A stretch of 64,000 nt of DNA from Mercurialis annua (taxonomy: Eukaryota; Streptophyta; Magnoliopsida; Malpighiales; Euphorbiaceae), in NCBI RefSeq assembly GCF_937616625.2, contig NC_065571.1, positions 13,084,501-13,148,500 of the forward strand. The letters are read 5' to 3'. Shown one piece after another: positions 49,001 to 60,379 of the stretch; position 1 is the first letter of the stretch; each line of letters opens with the position of its first letter. The translations under genes and the position numbers were made by a program. The notes beneath the pieces are model-generated. The model worked only from the letters and a program-made list of their open reading frames with translations. It searched no databases and had not been told where the DNA came from.

Positions 49001-49702
49001 TTAATTCAGTTGCCAACAAAAACTAGAACAGATTAAATAAGTCAATTACAAATTAAATTAAAGAAAAAGATCAAAAATATAAGATAATCAGAGCAATTAC
49101 CACATATCAGTTTCTCTAATGATGCCATATTTGCCCCAAGAATTAGTAACTGCTCCCCTTTTCCCTATCTCCAGTTTCTCCTTCTTTTTCTTCTTCTTCC
49201 TCTTCTCCTTCTCTTCCCTTCTCCTCTTCTTCTCCTTGTCTTTTTTCTTCCTTCTCCTTTCCCTCTCCTCTTCTTTCTCTCTTCTCCTCCTCCTTTCTCT
49301 TCTCTTCCTTCTCCTCCTCCTCTCCTCCTCACTCTCACCTTCGCTTTCCTCCGAACCCGAATCCGACTCCGACTCGGACTCCGAATCGTAGCTTTTACTA
49401 CGGTGCCGCTTCCTCGAGCTGCTTCTTTTCTCCTTGTCTCGTTTTCGGTGATCTCTTTCTTCTACTGATGCCGAATCGGTATCGGAATGAGAATCGGAAG
49501 TGGAGTGTTCGTCGATGTGTTTCTCTCTTCTTTTGTGTTTGCTGTGAGTTTTATGCTGTGAATCGGAATCTGAATCGGCGCCGGTCATTTGTCGGGGTTT
49601 AGGTTTGGATTTTTTGAGTTTGTCGTCTATGTTGTTGATGTCGTCGTCGTCTTTCGTTTCTTCTTCAGCTACAGAAGCACAACCATTTCGATCGTTTCCC
49701 AT
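46092..49702 (-). CDS. SCI1-like nuclear K/R/E/S-rich protein, eight exons
   Basis: Exons on the minus strand: 49702-49101, 48100-48055, 47661-47612, 47499-47458, 47260-47147, 46671-46593, 46488-46417 and 46139-46092, in total 1053 bases or 350 residues with all phases consistent. Residues 1-180 are low-complexity: acidic Asp/Ser runs, then Arg/Lys/Glu blocks. The conserved region starts at TNSWGKYGIIRETDMW and continues NKRPEFTAWLLEVKQ, VNLESLPNWEEKQMFKE, FMEDHNTATFPSKK, then a coiled coil with ERTVFNDEEQRR and AQAMKEQALLKEEMA, and ends AAAAIQKRLDP. I recognise this as the family named after tobacco style cell-cycle inhibitor 1, which is nuclear/nucleolar. The name is from memory of the family, so function here is inferred. 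Confidence 0.85.
48723..48956. repeat. small TIR element with a three-unit minisatellite, in intron 1 of the SCI1-like gene
   Basis: The ends taggtagctcagacac and gtgtctgtgctaccta are inverted complements. Inside, units of about 32 bp (tttccaaccgtctttgaaac, then gggacatg) repeat three times at about 48840-48930. No TSD could be fixed. It is probably a MITE. Confidence 0.6.
49170..49335. repeat. polypyrimidine/polypurine tract in exon 1 of the SCI1-like gene
   Basis: About 165 bases of almost pure C/T on the plus strand (G/A on the coding strand), encoding the Arg/Lys/Glu block. It is length-unstable by nature and creates false open frames on the plus strand (49119-49391). Confidence 0.9.
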
Positions 49703-50541
49703 GATTTTGTTTTTCAGAAGAAGTTACAATAAAATCTTTCGACTTGTGCTCTTTTTTTGCTTTCTTCTTGTCCGTTTCATTGCTAGTGAGAGAATTTCTA
49801 GGGACTAAAGTGGAAATTTAACCTTTAATTTACAATTGACTCAATCAGCACATATTTTACCTTTACGGTCAATTTGATCTTCTTGTTATTTTTTTATCAA
49901 TTTACTCCTAATTCGGTTTGTATTGCTCACCTCCTATAATAATTTTTATTTATATAAATTGACCATAGAATTAAAGTTTATGCTAACGAAGTAAATAACC
50001 ATCACTTGAAAGTTGAAAACTAGTCCCTGTATTTATATTGTTTTTCATTTTCAATCCTGTATCCTATATCTGTTTTCAGATTTGAGTCCCTATTTTTAGT
50101 TATGGTCTTTAATAGTCTTTAAATCTAAATATTTTCATTTATCATCAATTACAACCAATCATTTAAATTTTTATAAATATATTCAGCATTTAAAGTTTAT
50201 TACACTGTATTTCAAATATCCAATAACACAGAAAATTGAGTAAAAAGATCTAAAATTTTATATAATTTCACATCTAACCAAATCAAATTTATTAATTTAA
50301 TTAGTTATTTGATTTTGCAATTCGACTCAAGTTATACAGTGCATTTGATTTTAAGGCAGCCAAATAAGTGGACACTATAGCAATTGAAAAGCTAAATAAA
50401 TGGTAGCCCAAGTTTTTGATTTGAAGAGCTTTCGATTGCTAGGATAAATCAGAACAAGCACATTGGATGTAGGAAAAACTTTCAGGTCAATCTAGTAAAG
50501 TTAAGAATACTAAACCTATTACAAATCAAGAATCGATTGAA
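49703..50541. other. intergenic between the SCI1-like and PPR genes
   Basis: Promoter/leader of the SCI1-like gene at the left, and the 3' flank of the PPR gene at the right. The middle (49800-50330) is AT-rich MITE-like debris (for example agtccctgtatttatattg). No gene is seen. Confidence 0.5.
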
Positions 50542-53107
50542 TCATTCAACATTTCGCCTTCCGGAGCTAAGAATTGTTTTTATTTCGTCATCCTCGTCAA
50601 TTTTATCTGCTTTCATGCTCACCAAAACTCCATCGACCTCTTTCCCATTTCTGATATATGTCTTGATTAGGGTATAATACATATCTCGATCTTTTGGCAC
50701 CTTAGTCTGTAATAAGCTTACGAACTCATCTACATCTTTGACATTTCCATTATCGCCAAGCCAGCTCAATATGCTCGAGACTACGGTTGGTTTCGGCCTC
50801 CAACCTTTATTTTCTTCCTGAACGGTCAGAGCTTCCTTGATGCACTCGACAGCTTTTTCCATATTCTGCTTATTTATGTGTCCTGCAGCAATGATAGCCC
50901 AACTATTAGGAGTTGCAGTCTTATGTTTCTTCACGATACCTTTAAGCTTTGCTTCAGCCTTTTCAATCAACCCTTGCTTACAATATCCGATAAGGAGAAC
51001 ATTTGGGACTCGGAAATCAAAATATTGGCAGGATGACTCCCATTCTTTTAGCAATTTCTCAGCTTCTTCAAACTCCCCAAGCTTGACTAAACAACCCAGA
51101 ATAGTTATATAATCTCTATTGACTTGCTTCTTACAATTGACTTTCGCTTGGCTCCATAGTCTCATCATCTCCTCTTTAATCCCGAGACTTGCATAAAGTG
51201 AAATCAAATGACCGTAGCCAAGTGCATCTTTATTCACTTTCTCTTCACATTTCTTCAGGTACATAAGAGCCTTCTCTTTTAAACCTGCTTTTACATAGAT
51301 ATTCACAATTGTGGAATAAGTAAGCCAATCAATAGAGATGTGAGGTTGGTTCTCAATTTCTTCTAGAATATTCTCAACACCCTTAAGATCAGATCTCCCT
51401 GCATAAGAGTTCATGCAAATTCTGTAACTGAAAAGGTCAGGGAAGATGCCATTCTCCTTCATCTCGGAAAAAACGTCCGCAACTTTTTCTAGCTGGCCAG
51501 TGTTTGTATAGAGACACATGAGATCATTATAGTTGAGAGAAGAGGAAGCAAAACCCAGTTCCTTCATCTTCTGCATATGCTCAACCGACTTGTCAATGAG
51601 ACCTTCTCTGACATAACAATTAAGAAGAGCACCATAGGTTTTGACATTTTTATCTTGATCATCCAAGTTTTGGAAGTAACTCTCTGCAGATTCCATCCCA
51701 CGAATTCTACCAATCAGATCCAACTGCACAGCGCGATTAGCTGCCGAAAATGCACTCTGTTCCCTCTTGCTGAACCATTCAGAAACCTGCACCCAGAATC
51801 CAGTAACACAATGTTGAGTAAAATAAAAACATGGACCCCCGATCACAACAATTAATTCAAGTTTCATGAACTATGTCTAGAAAACTCATGAAAAGGCAAG
51901 AGAGGTCGTAAAAGAATCTCATTGGTTCATCAAGCATAGGATATGTACACCTATGTATAGACAATAATGCATGCACAAAAGAGATGCTAAGATTGGTTGT
52001 TGTTTTCAATAATTGAAGTACTGGAATACTGTGCAGAGCTCAAGAAAAACTAAGCATTAAATCATATTTGCGCTTGTCATTCCAATTCCCTTGTAATCAG
52101 AACGAAAGAACATATATAATATCAATAAAAGAACTGAATTACAGAATAATTTCATAACAAACTGAAAAAGTGGCATCAGTTCAACCATCTACCATAGGGA
52201 AACTATACAGCTTGATAAAAATTTGCAACTTTAGCGGACCATGGAGCTACGTTGAACAAGTTTCTACATTTGATGAGTAAACGAAAAAAAACTTGTTTAT
52301 TAAGCAATCCTCGGTCTTAAACCTATATAACCTAAAATTGGCATCAGGTCGGCCATCTACCATAGGGAAACATTATGGCTTGTTAAAAATTGCTACTTTA
52401 GCAGACCATGAAGCTGCGTTTGACAACTTTCTCGAGCAAACGAAGAAACTCGTTTATTAAGGAATGTTCAGCCTCAACTCTTAAAGACCCTGGTATCAAA
52501 GTCATGAGAGCTACATTTGACAAGTTCCTATAACAAAAAAAAAAAAAAAGCCACCTAACGAATAACCATCCTTGAATTTCGACAACACATAATAGTCCAT
52601 CAATGCCTACTATTCAAAGTAAAATGTTTCTCTTCTATAATTTAGGTTCATCAAGTTTAGCAGTTAACATAAATTTCTTTTACAGTACATCTCTCTGTTT
52701 TTTTCTCGTCTTCTACATCAACTTAAAAAACATCAACTACACTAAACCACTGGTAGCAAGCACTTAAGTCACTCTCGAACCACAATTACAGCTACATAAA
52801 CTGAAATTAAACAGCCATCATTGGGAAAACAGACCTCAAGAGAGTGAGTATAGCGTCTCCGGGCGCGAAGGTCTCGGACAATTTTCTGAAGTTCCGATTC
52901 TTTAATCTTGTTTCCTTCTTGAACCCACTTATCAAGAACTGGAATCATACTGTTATGCGGATCACCAAGTGGACTAATTATTGAATAGAGGCTATTTTTT
53001 GCCGTTGATCTTGCTTTGTTGTAATTATACCTCTGAGTCAACATTGCATTTGCTGTGTAATTCTGGGCTCTTTTCAAATTTGAGAAAAGGAATCTTCTTG
53101 ATGCCAT
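50542..53107 (-). CDS. P-class PPR protein, probably mitochondrial, two exons
   Basis: Exons are 53107-52835 and 51786-50542, phase 0, giving 505 residues. PPR proteins bind organellar RNA. This one resembles the At2g20710/At4g21705 group of P-class proteins. The N-terminus (MASRRFLFSNLKRAQNYTAN) is basic and Ser/Arg-rich with no acidic residue, as for a mitochondrial presequence. The conserved pre-PPR region (LDKWVQEGNKI, LRARRRYTHSLEVSEW) spans the intron. At least eight 35-residue repeats follow (KTYGALLNCYVREGL, LNYNDLMCLYTNTGQ, FSYRICMNSYAGR, LTYSTIVNIYVKAGL, DYITILGCLVKLGE, NVLLIGYCKQGL). There is no C-terminal E/DYW editing domain. The intron (51787-52834) holds a diverged tandem duplication. 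The frame is intact. Confidence 0.93.
52150..52490. repeat. diverged tandem duplication in the PPR intron
   Basis: A block starting tggcatcagttcaaccatct at about 52171 recurs at about 52340 (tggcatcaggtcggccatct). It continues through ctaccatagggaaac, cttgttaaaaat, tttagcagaccatg and aacgaagaaactcgtttatt. Period is about 170 bp with roughly 15-20% divergence by eye. Confidence 0.85.
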
Positions 53108-53544
53108 TTGATGAATATGGGAGAATGGCAGGTTTGGGACTAGGGTTTTGAAAGGGGTTAAGAACTGTAGAGAAGAAATGAAATAACCAGAGAATAATGA
53201 GATAAATTGTTTTTCGATGCTTAAACTTTTTAAATTTGTTGTTTTGCTACCTCAGAGAGTTTCTTTTGCTCAATCTAGTGTCTGGATTTAAAACGAAGGC
53301 TTAACATATAATTTAATCCTTAAACTATACTGATTTATTAAATTAACCTCTCAACTTTTACTTGTTTAACGATATGACTTTTTTTTTGTCCAGTGTGGCA
53401 AAACGTGTAATGCATAACATGAAGCTTTTTTTTAAATCATGCTATTTTATACTATTTCGAACCAAACTTCATGGGGTTAATTGTCATTAACTCTAAATTT
53501 AATAATTTGGCAAAAATAAAAGTTGTTACAATCACATTTTTTTA
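53108..53544. other. upstream region of the PPR gene with repeat debris
   Basis: 53108-53280 is probable leader and promoter of the minus-strand PPR gene. 53290-53520 is MITE-like (cctctcaacttttacttg, ttaactctaaatttaataat). No coding sequence is supported. Confidence 0.45.
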
Positions 53545-54435
53545 AGACCTAATTACTTCAAAACCACCCACGTTGAATTTTTTTTCGTTTATACCCTGAA
53601 TTAGGAAAAAAATCATTTGTACTTTTGTTTGAGTTTTTATATTTTATCTCTACTCCGAAGCATTAAATTACCTATTTTATCTGGAAAAAATTTTAAAATA
53701 ATCCTTCAATTTTAATCTATATTCAAAATAAATGTTAATATATTATTCTTCTCTAAATTTAATAAATATTTTTAAAATTAATTTTTAATAATTTTTAAAA
53801 TTAAAAACCGTAATTTTTTATATATAAAACAAAACTAATTTTTATTAAAATTTTCAGGCGTAAAGGAGGAAATCCTCCTACTCCCCGAAGAAGATGAACG
53901 AACCTACTCATCTTCTCCCGGTGAAGATGAGCAGACATGCTCATATGTTTGCTCATTTTCTCTTGTGAAGATGAGCGGACCTGCTCATCTTCTTAGGCAA
54001 GGAGGTCGAGGTCCTACTCGCATGAGGAATTTTTTTTTATTTGAAAAAATAATTATGTTTCGACGGACGGTAGCGGGTTTATAAATTAAAAGAGTACGGT
54101 GAGCGGTAGTCGGTCGGAAGTGTTTTTTTTGATTTATTTAATTTTTTAATAAAATTTTAAAAAATAATAAATTATTAGAATTTATTTGTATATTTTTAAA
54201 ATTGAACGATTTTTTGTTATTTTTTCAAATGCAAACAAAATATGATATAACCCTTTTATTTAGTTGTTTTTAATGTTATCATCCTTAAACTAATTAAACA
54301 ATCATTTGTACCCTTATTCAGGGTAGAGGTGAAACATAAGAACCCTTATTAATAAGGGTACAAATAAACTTTTTCTAGGTAATAATATAAACGGAAAAAA
54401 AATATCAACGTGAGTTATTTTTAAGCAATTAGGCT
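53545..54435. mobile_element. TIR element, about 890 bp, non-coding
   Basis: About 90 bp of inverted terminal sequence pair: left agacctaattacttcaaaac, ...cacgttgaattttttttcg, right ...ggaaaaaaaatatcaacgtg, aagcaattaggct. A T-rich flank on both sides prevents fixing the TSD. The core holds three hairpin-forming modules (53890-53992). It has no transposase. Confidence 0.8.
53890..53992. repeat. three hairpin modules gaagatgagc...gctcatcttc
   Basis: The last copy (53967-53992) is a perfect 10-bp inverted repeat around ggacct. Copies at 53890-53915 and about 53922-53960 are diverged. They are spaced 30-45 bp. Confidence 0.88.
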
Positions 54436-55189
54436 TTTTTTTTAAAGTAAGAAACCTTAATTTAGAGATATAACTATATATGTATTCTTTTAAATTTAGG
54501 TTTAGATTAGGTGTTTTTTATATTTTAAAAACCCAGTCTCTATCTATTAAAAACGAAATAAAAAGAATCATAGGTTTGAAATGTTTTTGAGAAATAAAAA
54601 TACTATAACACATTATTGTATTTGTTCAACGTGGATGGTTTTTAAGAGATCTTTGAAGACGTTTCAATTTAAAAAGAAATACAAAAAAGTGCAAGACAAG
54701 ATGCCATTTTGAGTAAAAGCTTGTATTTCAGAAATCAGAAAACGCACCCGAGTATCTCAACTAGGTTGACACCCTCTTAGCGTTTGCATCACGCTTCTAA
54801 AAACCAGAAAATATATTAAAAATAAAGTAAAAAATTTTACAAAACAAACCAAAACAATTAGCAGAATCTATAAGATGTCTGCCTACTAAAATCCTGATAA
54901 ATTGTAGAATTACAAAAATTTGGCACAGAAGACCACAAAATATAAGATGCAGTTGTAGCTCCATATTTTGCAATCAAAGTGAGTAAACTCTTTTTATTCC
55001 AATAATCTTGTTGTGAACCCGTCATTGGTAAAATTATGAATCTAACAATTATATCATTAATCAAATTAAATGGATCTGGTTTTGAATTTAATAAATAAAT
55101 TTTAATTCTTATGCACCAATCAAACCCAACATCATTATATAAAGAAATAGAATTGATTAGTTAAAAATTATCAACTCTGGCCAATCTCG
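54436..55189. other. intergenic, no gene supported
   Basis: AT-rich sequence. A minus-strand open frame at 54858-55064 (68 codons) has no recognisable domain and may be retroelement debris. Confidence 0.4.
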
Positions 55190-55605
55190 ATCATGCACTC
55201 TAATGTTTGGACCGCGAGTCCTAAATCTGACCCCAAAGCTTCAATATGTCTCTAACCTCGGCCTGAGACTTGAGACATAGCCCTGAGTCTCGGATGCTGG
55301 CCGCTACCTGAGTCTTGATCCTGATCACGAGTACTAAGTCCCGATCCCAACTCTGGATCATGACCACGACATCGAGATTTAAACGTTAACCCAATGTGAG
55401 TCTCAAATCTGATCTAAACTTGAGTCTCGAGTTTCAAACACAATCTTGATTTTGATCTCTAGTCTCAACCGCAACCCTGACACTGAATTCCAACCCGACC
55501 CTAACCCTAAGTTTTGAATCCAGCCCGAGTCTCAAGTCCGACCTGAGTTTGACCCAACCCGTGTCCTTATATGACTTTGAGATTTCGACTCGACCCCGAA
55601 GATAG
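55190..55605. repeat. degenerate short-motif repeat tract (GAGTCTCGA / GACCCTGA type)
   Basis: About 415 bp of higher GC content in which variants of cctgagtct, tctcgatc, gaccctgac and gagtctcgag recur every 6-15 bp with heavy decay. It contains a short telomere-like gaccctaaccctaag near 55500. No uniform period could be set by eye. Confidence 0.7.
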
Positions 55606-55686
55606 TAAATTTTTAATTCAATTCTATTTCATTAGATAATCTTTCTAATTAAGATACAAACCAACAAAATCTATATCTATAATTTA

Positions 55687-56501
55687 TCTATAACATATAT
55701 AAAAGTGTATTATGGGGGAACCCTTCAATTTATGGACAAAAATACCCTTTTTATAATTGTAGAATTTAACTATTAAAAATCTTCTCTAATCCTAATCAAC
55801 CACTTACACTTACATGAAAATAAAAATTCTCTACATGTCTTCTTAACATTAAATATCAAAAGTTTTCCTACTCCTAATGAACCACTTGAAAATTATTCCT
55901 AATCCTAATCAATTACATTATACTCTATGAATAACATATAAATATAAAAAAATTAAAAAATTATGTTATGAATAACATAAAAGTATAAAAATTAAAAAAA
56001 TTACGTTTGACTATTTTAAATATAAATAATAAATAATAAATATTTATACTTAATGAAATGTATATATAATAAATCATATAAACTTTATATTTATTATTAT
56101 AAATAATAAATTAGCAGAGCATTTTACTAATCACGATGTATATCACATCTAAACAAAATTAAATAAATTAAGAGTATAATTTTAAATAAATAATATCAAA
56201 TAGGTTCACGAACATGCCTATGTAAATTTTGGGAGTTATAATTTATGGATCTAAGAATCATTTGTAACTAATAAATTTTATATTGTATAGGCTTTGTATG
56301 ATCATATATATTAGTTTATTAATATCACTAATTTAATTTTAAATTTATATAATATTAAATATAGATGACAATTAATGTTAAAAAAGAAAACCACCGTGAC
56401 AATTTTAAATATAAAATCTCAATACGTATATAATTAAAAATTACTTTCAAATATAAACCATAAAAATAATAAAAGTATAACTCACGTGCACATCAAACTA
56501 G
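55687..56501 (+). mobile_element. small non-autonomous Helitron, 815 bp
   Basis: The 5' end reads A|tctataacatatataaaagt, the usual TC plus A/T-rich Helitron start. The 3' end is CTAG at 56498-56501 followed by T, giving the expected A|T insertion site. A short palindrome (cacgtg, 56483-56488) lies 10 nt before CTAG, but the hairpin is weaker than normal. It has no coding sequence. Confidence 0.55.
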
Positions 56502-56806
56502 TTAGTATGAAAATATGATTTGTGTTCGAATTAGGCTAACAAACAAATAAATCTTTAAAATTTATTTAATCTTCTTCAATTCCACATTAATTGCAAATAA
56601 TTTAAAAAAAAAAAACATATGGTAGGACATAGCACCTAATTTTGGTACTACTATATGCTTACATAAATCACAAAACAAAAACAACCTTAATCAAATTTAA
56701 CATATAAAAATGTGTTAATTAGCTATATGTCCTCGAACATGCAAAAAAATGATAGTTCCAGGACACGTCAGAGCAGTCATTAATTCTCTCCTTCCCTTAA
56801 AATGAA
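56502..56806. other. spacer between the small Helitron and the expansin 3' end
   Basis: About 300 bp of AT-rich sequence, probably including the 3' UTR of the expansin gene. Nothing else is seen. Confidence 0.4.
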
Positions 56807-59432
56807 TCAAGAGAATTGATTTCGAGAAGAAAATGTCTGTCCAGAGCTCCAAGTTGAAGGGACGACATTGAAAAATTGGTGCGTCTTTCCATCAACCAAA
56901 GTGAGCTTAAACGACAGCGTTTGGCGTCGAAGGTCGACATTACTTTGCCAGTTTGCACCCCAGTTTCTGTGCATGGGTAGCCATGTTCTGGTTCTAGACC
57001 CTCTGAGCCATGCAGACTTAATATCGCCACTGCCTCCAACGTTCGAAATCATTATCAAATTGAAATTTGATTGTCCTCTTATTGTGAAATGAACTCCTCC
57101 TCTCCTTTTGCAAGCCACCCTTTATAATTTTCAAAAAATAATACTCTAATTAAAACAATAAAAATAATTACGTAAAAAATAAATGAAATTATCATTGTTG
57201 AAATTCATGTTTAGATAATTTTAAAAAATTTCTAATCTGTAAGCCTAAATTTTTGTGATTAATGCTATTCATCTAATCCTTGTTTCCAGATCTAATTAGT
57301 ATAATATTTTTTAACTGTCTCGTTTTAATTGATTATTTTTTATTTATAAAATAATCTTTGTTTTTTATTTCCTTTTTCACTATTTTGAAACTAAATAGTT
57401 TTGGTTAGAAAAGTTTTCAGAAAGGTATGATACATGTATTGTAACATGAAAATTTGAAAATAACATTATACATTATTTATGATAAAAAAACAAGGCTTAA
57501 TCACCAAAATAACCCCCACCTTTTAGCCCCTTTTCAGTTGTACCCTGACGTTGCAATTTCGTCAGCTGCACCCTAATTCGCACCTTTAGATTTCAATTCC
57601 ACCCTCAAAATCAAATTGGACTCTTTTTCACTCGGGAAAAATTCATAAAACTCCTTATAAAGTACCCGTTTGAACTCTTTTTCACACAAAAAGTTAAAAA
57701 TGGATGACTTATTTTAACTTTTTCCAAATAGAGAAGAGATCAATTTAGTACTTAAGGGTGGAATTGAAAACCAAAGGTGCTAATTAGGGTGCAACTGACA
57801 AAATTGCAACGTCAAGGTGCATTTAAAAAGGGGCTAAAAGGTGGGGAGTTTTCTGGTGATTAAGCCAAAAAAACAATATACATGAATTCACTCAATTAGA
57901 TTGAGATAAAGAGAGCATTATTCTTTCAGGAGATATGAAGCCGATGCAAAACTCAAAAATAAATTCATATATATATATATGAGATTTTATAAATAAATAA
58001 AAAGTTACAAATAGAATGATTATAATTTTCATTTTCATTTTCATTTTATTCTTTTTAAAGTTAGTAATATTGTCATCTAAATAATGTTCATTTCCCACAA
58101 ATTAGACTAATTAAATTTCTTGATCTAAATTTGTGACTTTTAAATTTGACTTAATAAGTACTCGTTTTTTGTTCAAATCGAGTCTTCATGAACCTCTCTC
58201 AAAACAAATTTACTATCTAACAAAATGGTGAAGTTCACTTATGATCTACAATGAATATAGGGATGTAATTTTAGGTAGTGTAAGTTATGTAACTTTGGAT
58301 GTTACCTTGTATAAAGAACAGGAACTATGCCTTCATTGCCTCGTCTTGCAATTCGTAGAAAAGCAGGCATCGACATGTCGAAGTGATGTCGAGGAGGATT
58401 ACACCACCCTCCGTTGTTGTTCGACGGGCAGAAATTGGTGGCCGTAATAGTCACAATACCACCCCGGAGACACCACTTAGGGTCAGCTTTATAGTCGCAC
58501 ATTACTTGGTAGCAAGCACCACATGCCTCTCCATTTCTAAACAGTGCACCACTCAAAGCTGTTGTGTGCACTCCAAAACCAGCATGAAATGTATTATCAT
58601 AGCCGCAAGCTCCTCCTGTTAGGTTCATAACATATGTTGAGATGATCAAACATAATTATATTGGAACAACCCATGTGCTATATCCTATATTTATATAGAT
58701 ATATGCACCATTATTTGGAATAATCATGCATTTACTATACATATTTCTATAATTCTTAGCTGCTTTATTCCTTTTGTTCCATTCTAATTAATAAAATTTT
58801 CTTGGAAAAATATTATATTTTAATTGATAATCTTTTAGTAACTTATTTTTGACTTGATTTATAATTTTTATCTTCTTCATAATTATATTTTATTTCATCA
58901 TTTATTTATTCTTTTTAATTGATACTTTAAATATAATTTGTAAAAACTTTTGAAATTATCGAACAAAATTGATAGTAAAATTATTTATAATATATTTTTG
59001 ACAATTACATTGACCGGTGCCTCGCTCTCGTATCCTTTGCCGTAGACTATGTATTACGGGTTATGTTTTTCTTATAAAATTCATAAAAATATAATTATTT
59101 TTTTCCATACTTAAATATTTTACTGGAAATTAAATACATTATGAAAAACGATTCCAATTATTTTTAGAATTCACATTACAACATTTTTAAGTAATTGGTG
59201 TCATGATATGCTACTCGCACATATGACATTTTTTACATATATAAGTAAAATCCATGCATGAAAATAAATATTACTTACCAAGAGTAGTGGGATTCTGATT
59301 GGCACCATAGAATGTAGCATGAGCATTAATCCAACCATTACCTTGACAATTAATCCCCACAAGAAAAGTACCTGAAATACATAAAAAATACAAACACAAA
59401 ACACTAGAAAGATTGACAATCATAGGCCCCAT
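56807..59432 (-). CDS. alpha-expansin (EXPA), three exons
   Basis: Alpha-expansins loosen cell walls at acid pH without hydrolysis. Exons are 59432-59279, 58615-58306 and 57119-56807, 777 bases and 258 residues, with phases consistent. Residues 1-30 are a hydrophobic signal peptide ([18 protein letters not shown]), so the product is secreted. Exon 1 ends in [14 protein letters not shown]. Exon 2 opens with GGACGYDN and carries the cysteine framework of the GH45-like domain ([31 protein letters not shown]) and the HFD motif ([10 protein letters not shown]). Exon 3 gives [15 protein letters not shown] and the C-terminal cellulose-contact domain with Trp residues ([19 protein letters not shown]). 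Residues before GGACGYDN and in the loops are unlike the commonest EXPAs, so it belongs to a divergent subclade. A Mutator-type MITE lies in intron 2. Confidence 0.94.
57494..57866. mobile_element. Mutator-type MITE, 373 bp, in intron 2 of the expansin gene
   Basis: Left end ggcttaatcaccaaaataac and right end ...ggtgattaagcc are inverted complements over about 100 bp (accttttagcccctttt pairs with aaaaggggctaaaaggt). The host duplication aaaaaaacaa (10 bp, A-run makes it 9 or 10) is at 57484-57493 and 57867-57876. Confidence 0.93.
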
Positions 59433-59489
59433 TTTCTTGCAAAACAATCAAACAAGGAAACTATCTTAAATTGATCAAAAGTGTACGCC

Positions 59490-59497
59490 ATTTTATA
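59490..59497 (-). promoter_or_regulatory. TATA-box candidate of the expansin gene
   Basis: On the minus strand TATAAAAT lies about 58 bases upstream of the ATG at 59432, a typical distance for a short leader. Confidence 0.6.
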
Positions 59498-60163
59498 CAA
59501 CTCCAGTACGCGGTTGTCGGTGATTTTAATACAAAAATTATGGATCTAAGCCATTTATTGTCTTAGTCAGAATATTATATGTATATATTGGAACTTATTT
59601 TTCTTCAGATTTTAATAAATAAAACCGCGTTTTATCACGTTCCATAAAGTACGTGAAATATGTACGATTTGTAGTAACAGAAAATGGGCATGATTGAGCA
59701 ACTGCATGTGATGGTTTATTTGCTTTTATATCAGCTAGCAGTCGGTGTTTCTAAGATAGTATGGTACTAGTTTGTAGAAATTCTATGGACTATGTGTAGT
59801 AACACTGTTTTAAAGATAGAATCGGTAGCTGAAGTTGGCTTGGGGTTCCAAGTTCAACCGATTTAATTGGTTCAATAATTTAAATACAAAATTCATATAT
59901 GTACTTTTTTTTTCTAGGATAAATCAACATATTTAAAAATATTTAAACACGTACTTACAATTCTAATTAAAAAATGGATGATCTTTTTAAATTGATCAAA
60001 TTCTAATTAATTGATGGACTCTGATTTCTTAACAGATGTTAACCTGTTAATTAATGTTAGACTACTGATCAGATGGTGGTTGTCCAATGAGCACTTCGAT
60101 GCTTAAGTTAATATTAAGTTTAAAAGAATTTTAATTGCAATTTGTAATTAGTCTGTGTATAAG
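59498..60163. other. upstream region of the expansin gene
   Basis: AT-rich, no gene. Probably promoter near the left end and repeat debris (ggttccaagttcaaccgatt) near 59850. No paired termini were found. Confidence 0.4.
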
Positions 60164-60181
60164 TATATCTCAAGTTCTTTT

Positions 60182-60361
60182 GTTTTGGTTGTCCATCCGA
60201 TTTTCAGGTTTCACCCTGACTAATCCGGATCTTACCCGCGCCGCGCATCTGGCACGGTGGTGAGTCTGCCAGTAGGGATTTTCTGCATTCACAAGGCTCA
60301 AACCCGAGATCTTACTTAAGCGATATCAAGCCGCTTACCACTTGGATCAACCCCCGTTGGT
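60182..60361 (-). mobile_element. SINE (tRNA-like, pol III) with 18-bp TSD
   Basis: On the minus strand the element starts near 60361 with an A-box-like gatccaagtggt (plus 60337-60348) and a B-box-like gggtttgagcct (plus 60294-60305), the internal pol III promoter. It ends in an A-rich tail (accaaaacaaaag). Imperfect direct repeats tatatctcaagttctttt (60164-60181) and tatacctcaagtcctttt (60362-60379) flank it. They differ at two positions, so the insertion is not very recent. It has no coding capacity. Confidence 0.8.
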
Positions 60362-60379
60362 TATACCTCAAGTCCTTTT

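Noticed and set aside
49119..49391. Plus-strand Ser/Phe/Leu-rich frame of 90 codons
   Set aside because: It is the antisense of the polypurine part of exon 1 of the SCI1-like gene.
50837..51855. Plus-strand frames opposite the PPR gene
   Set aside because: Antisense shadows of a clearly coding, intact PPR exon.
55490..55515. Interstitial telomere (CCCTAAA) repeat
   Set aside because: Only two imperfect units (gaccctaaccctaag) inside a degenerate repeat tract. Too short to call.
58302..58622. Plus-strand frames over the expansin exon 2
   Set aside because: They are antisense to a well-supported expansin exon.
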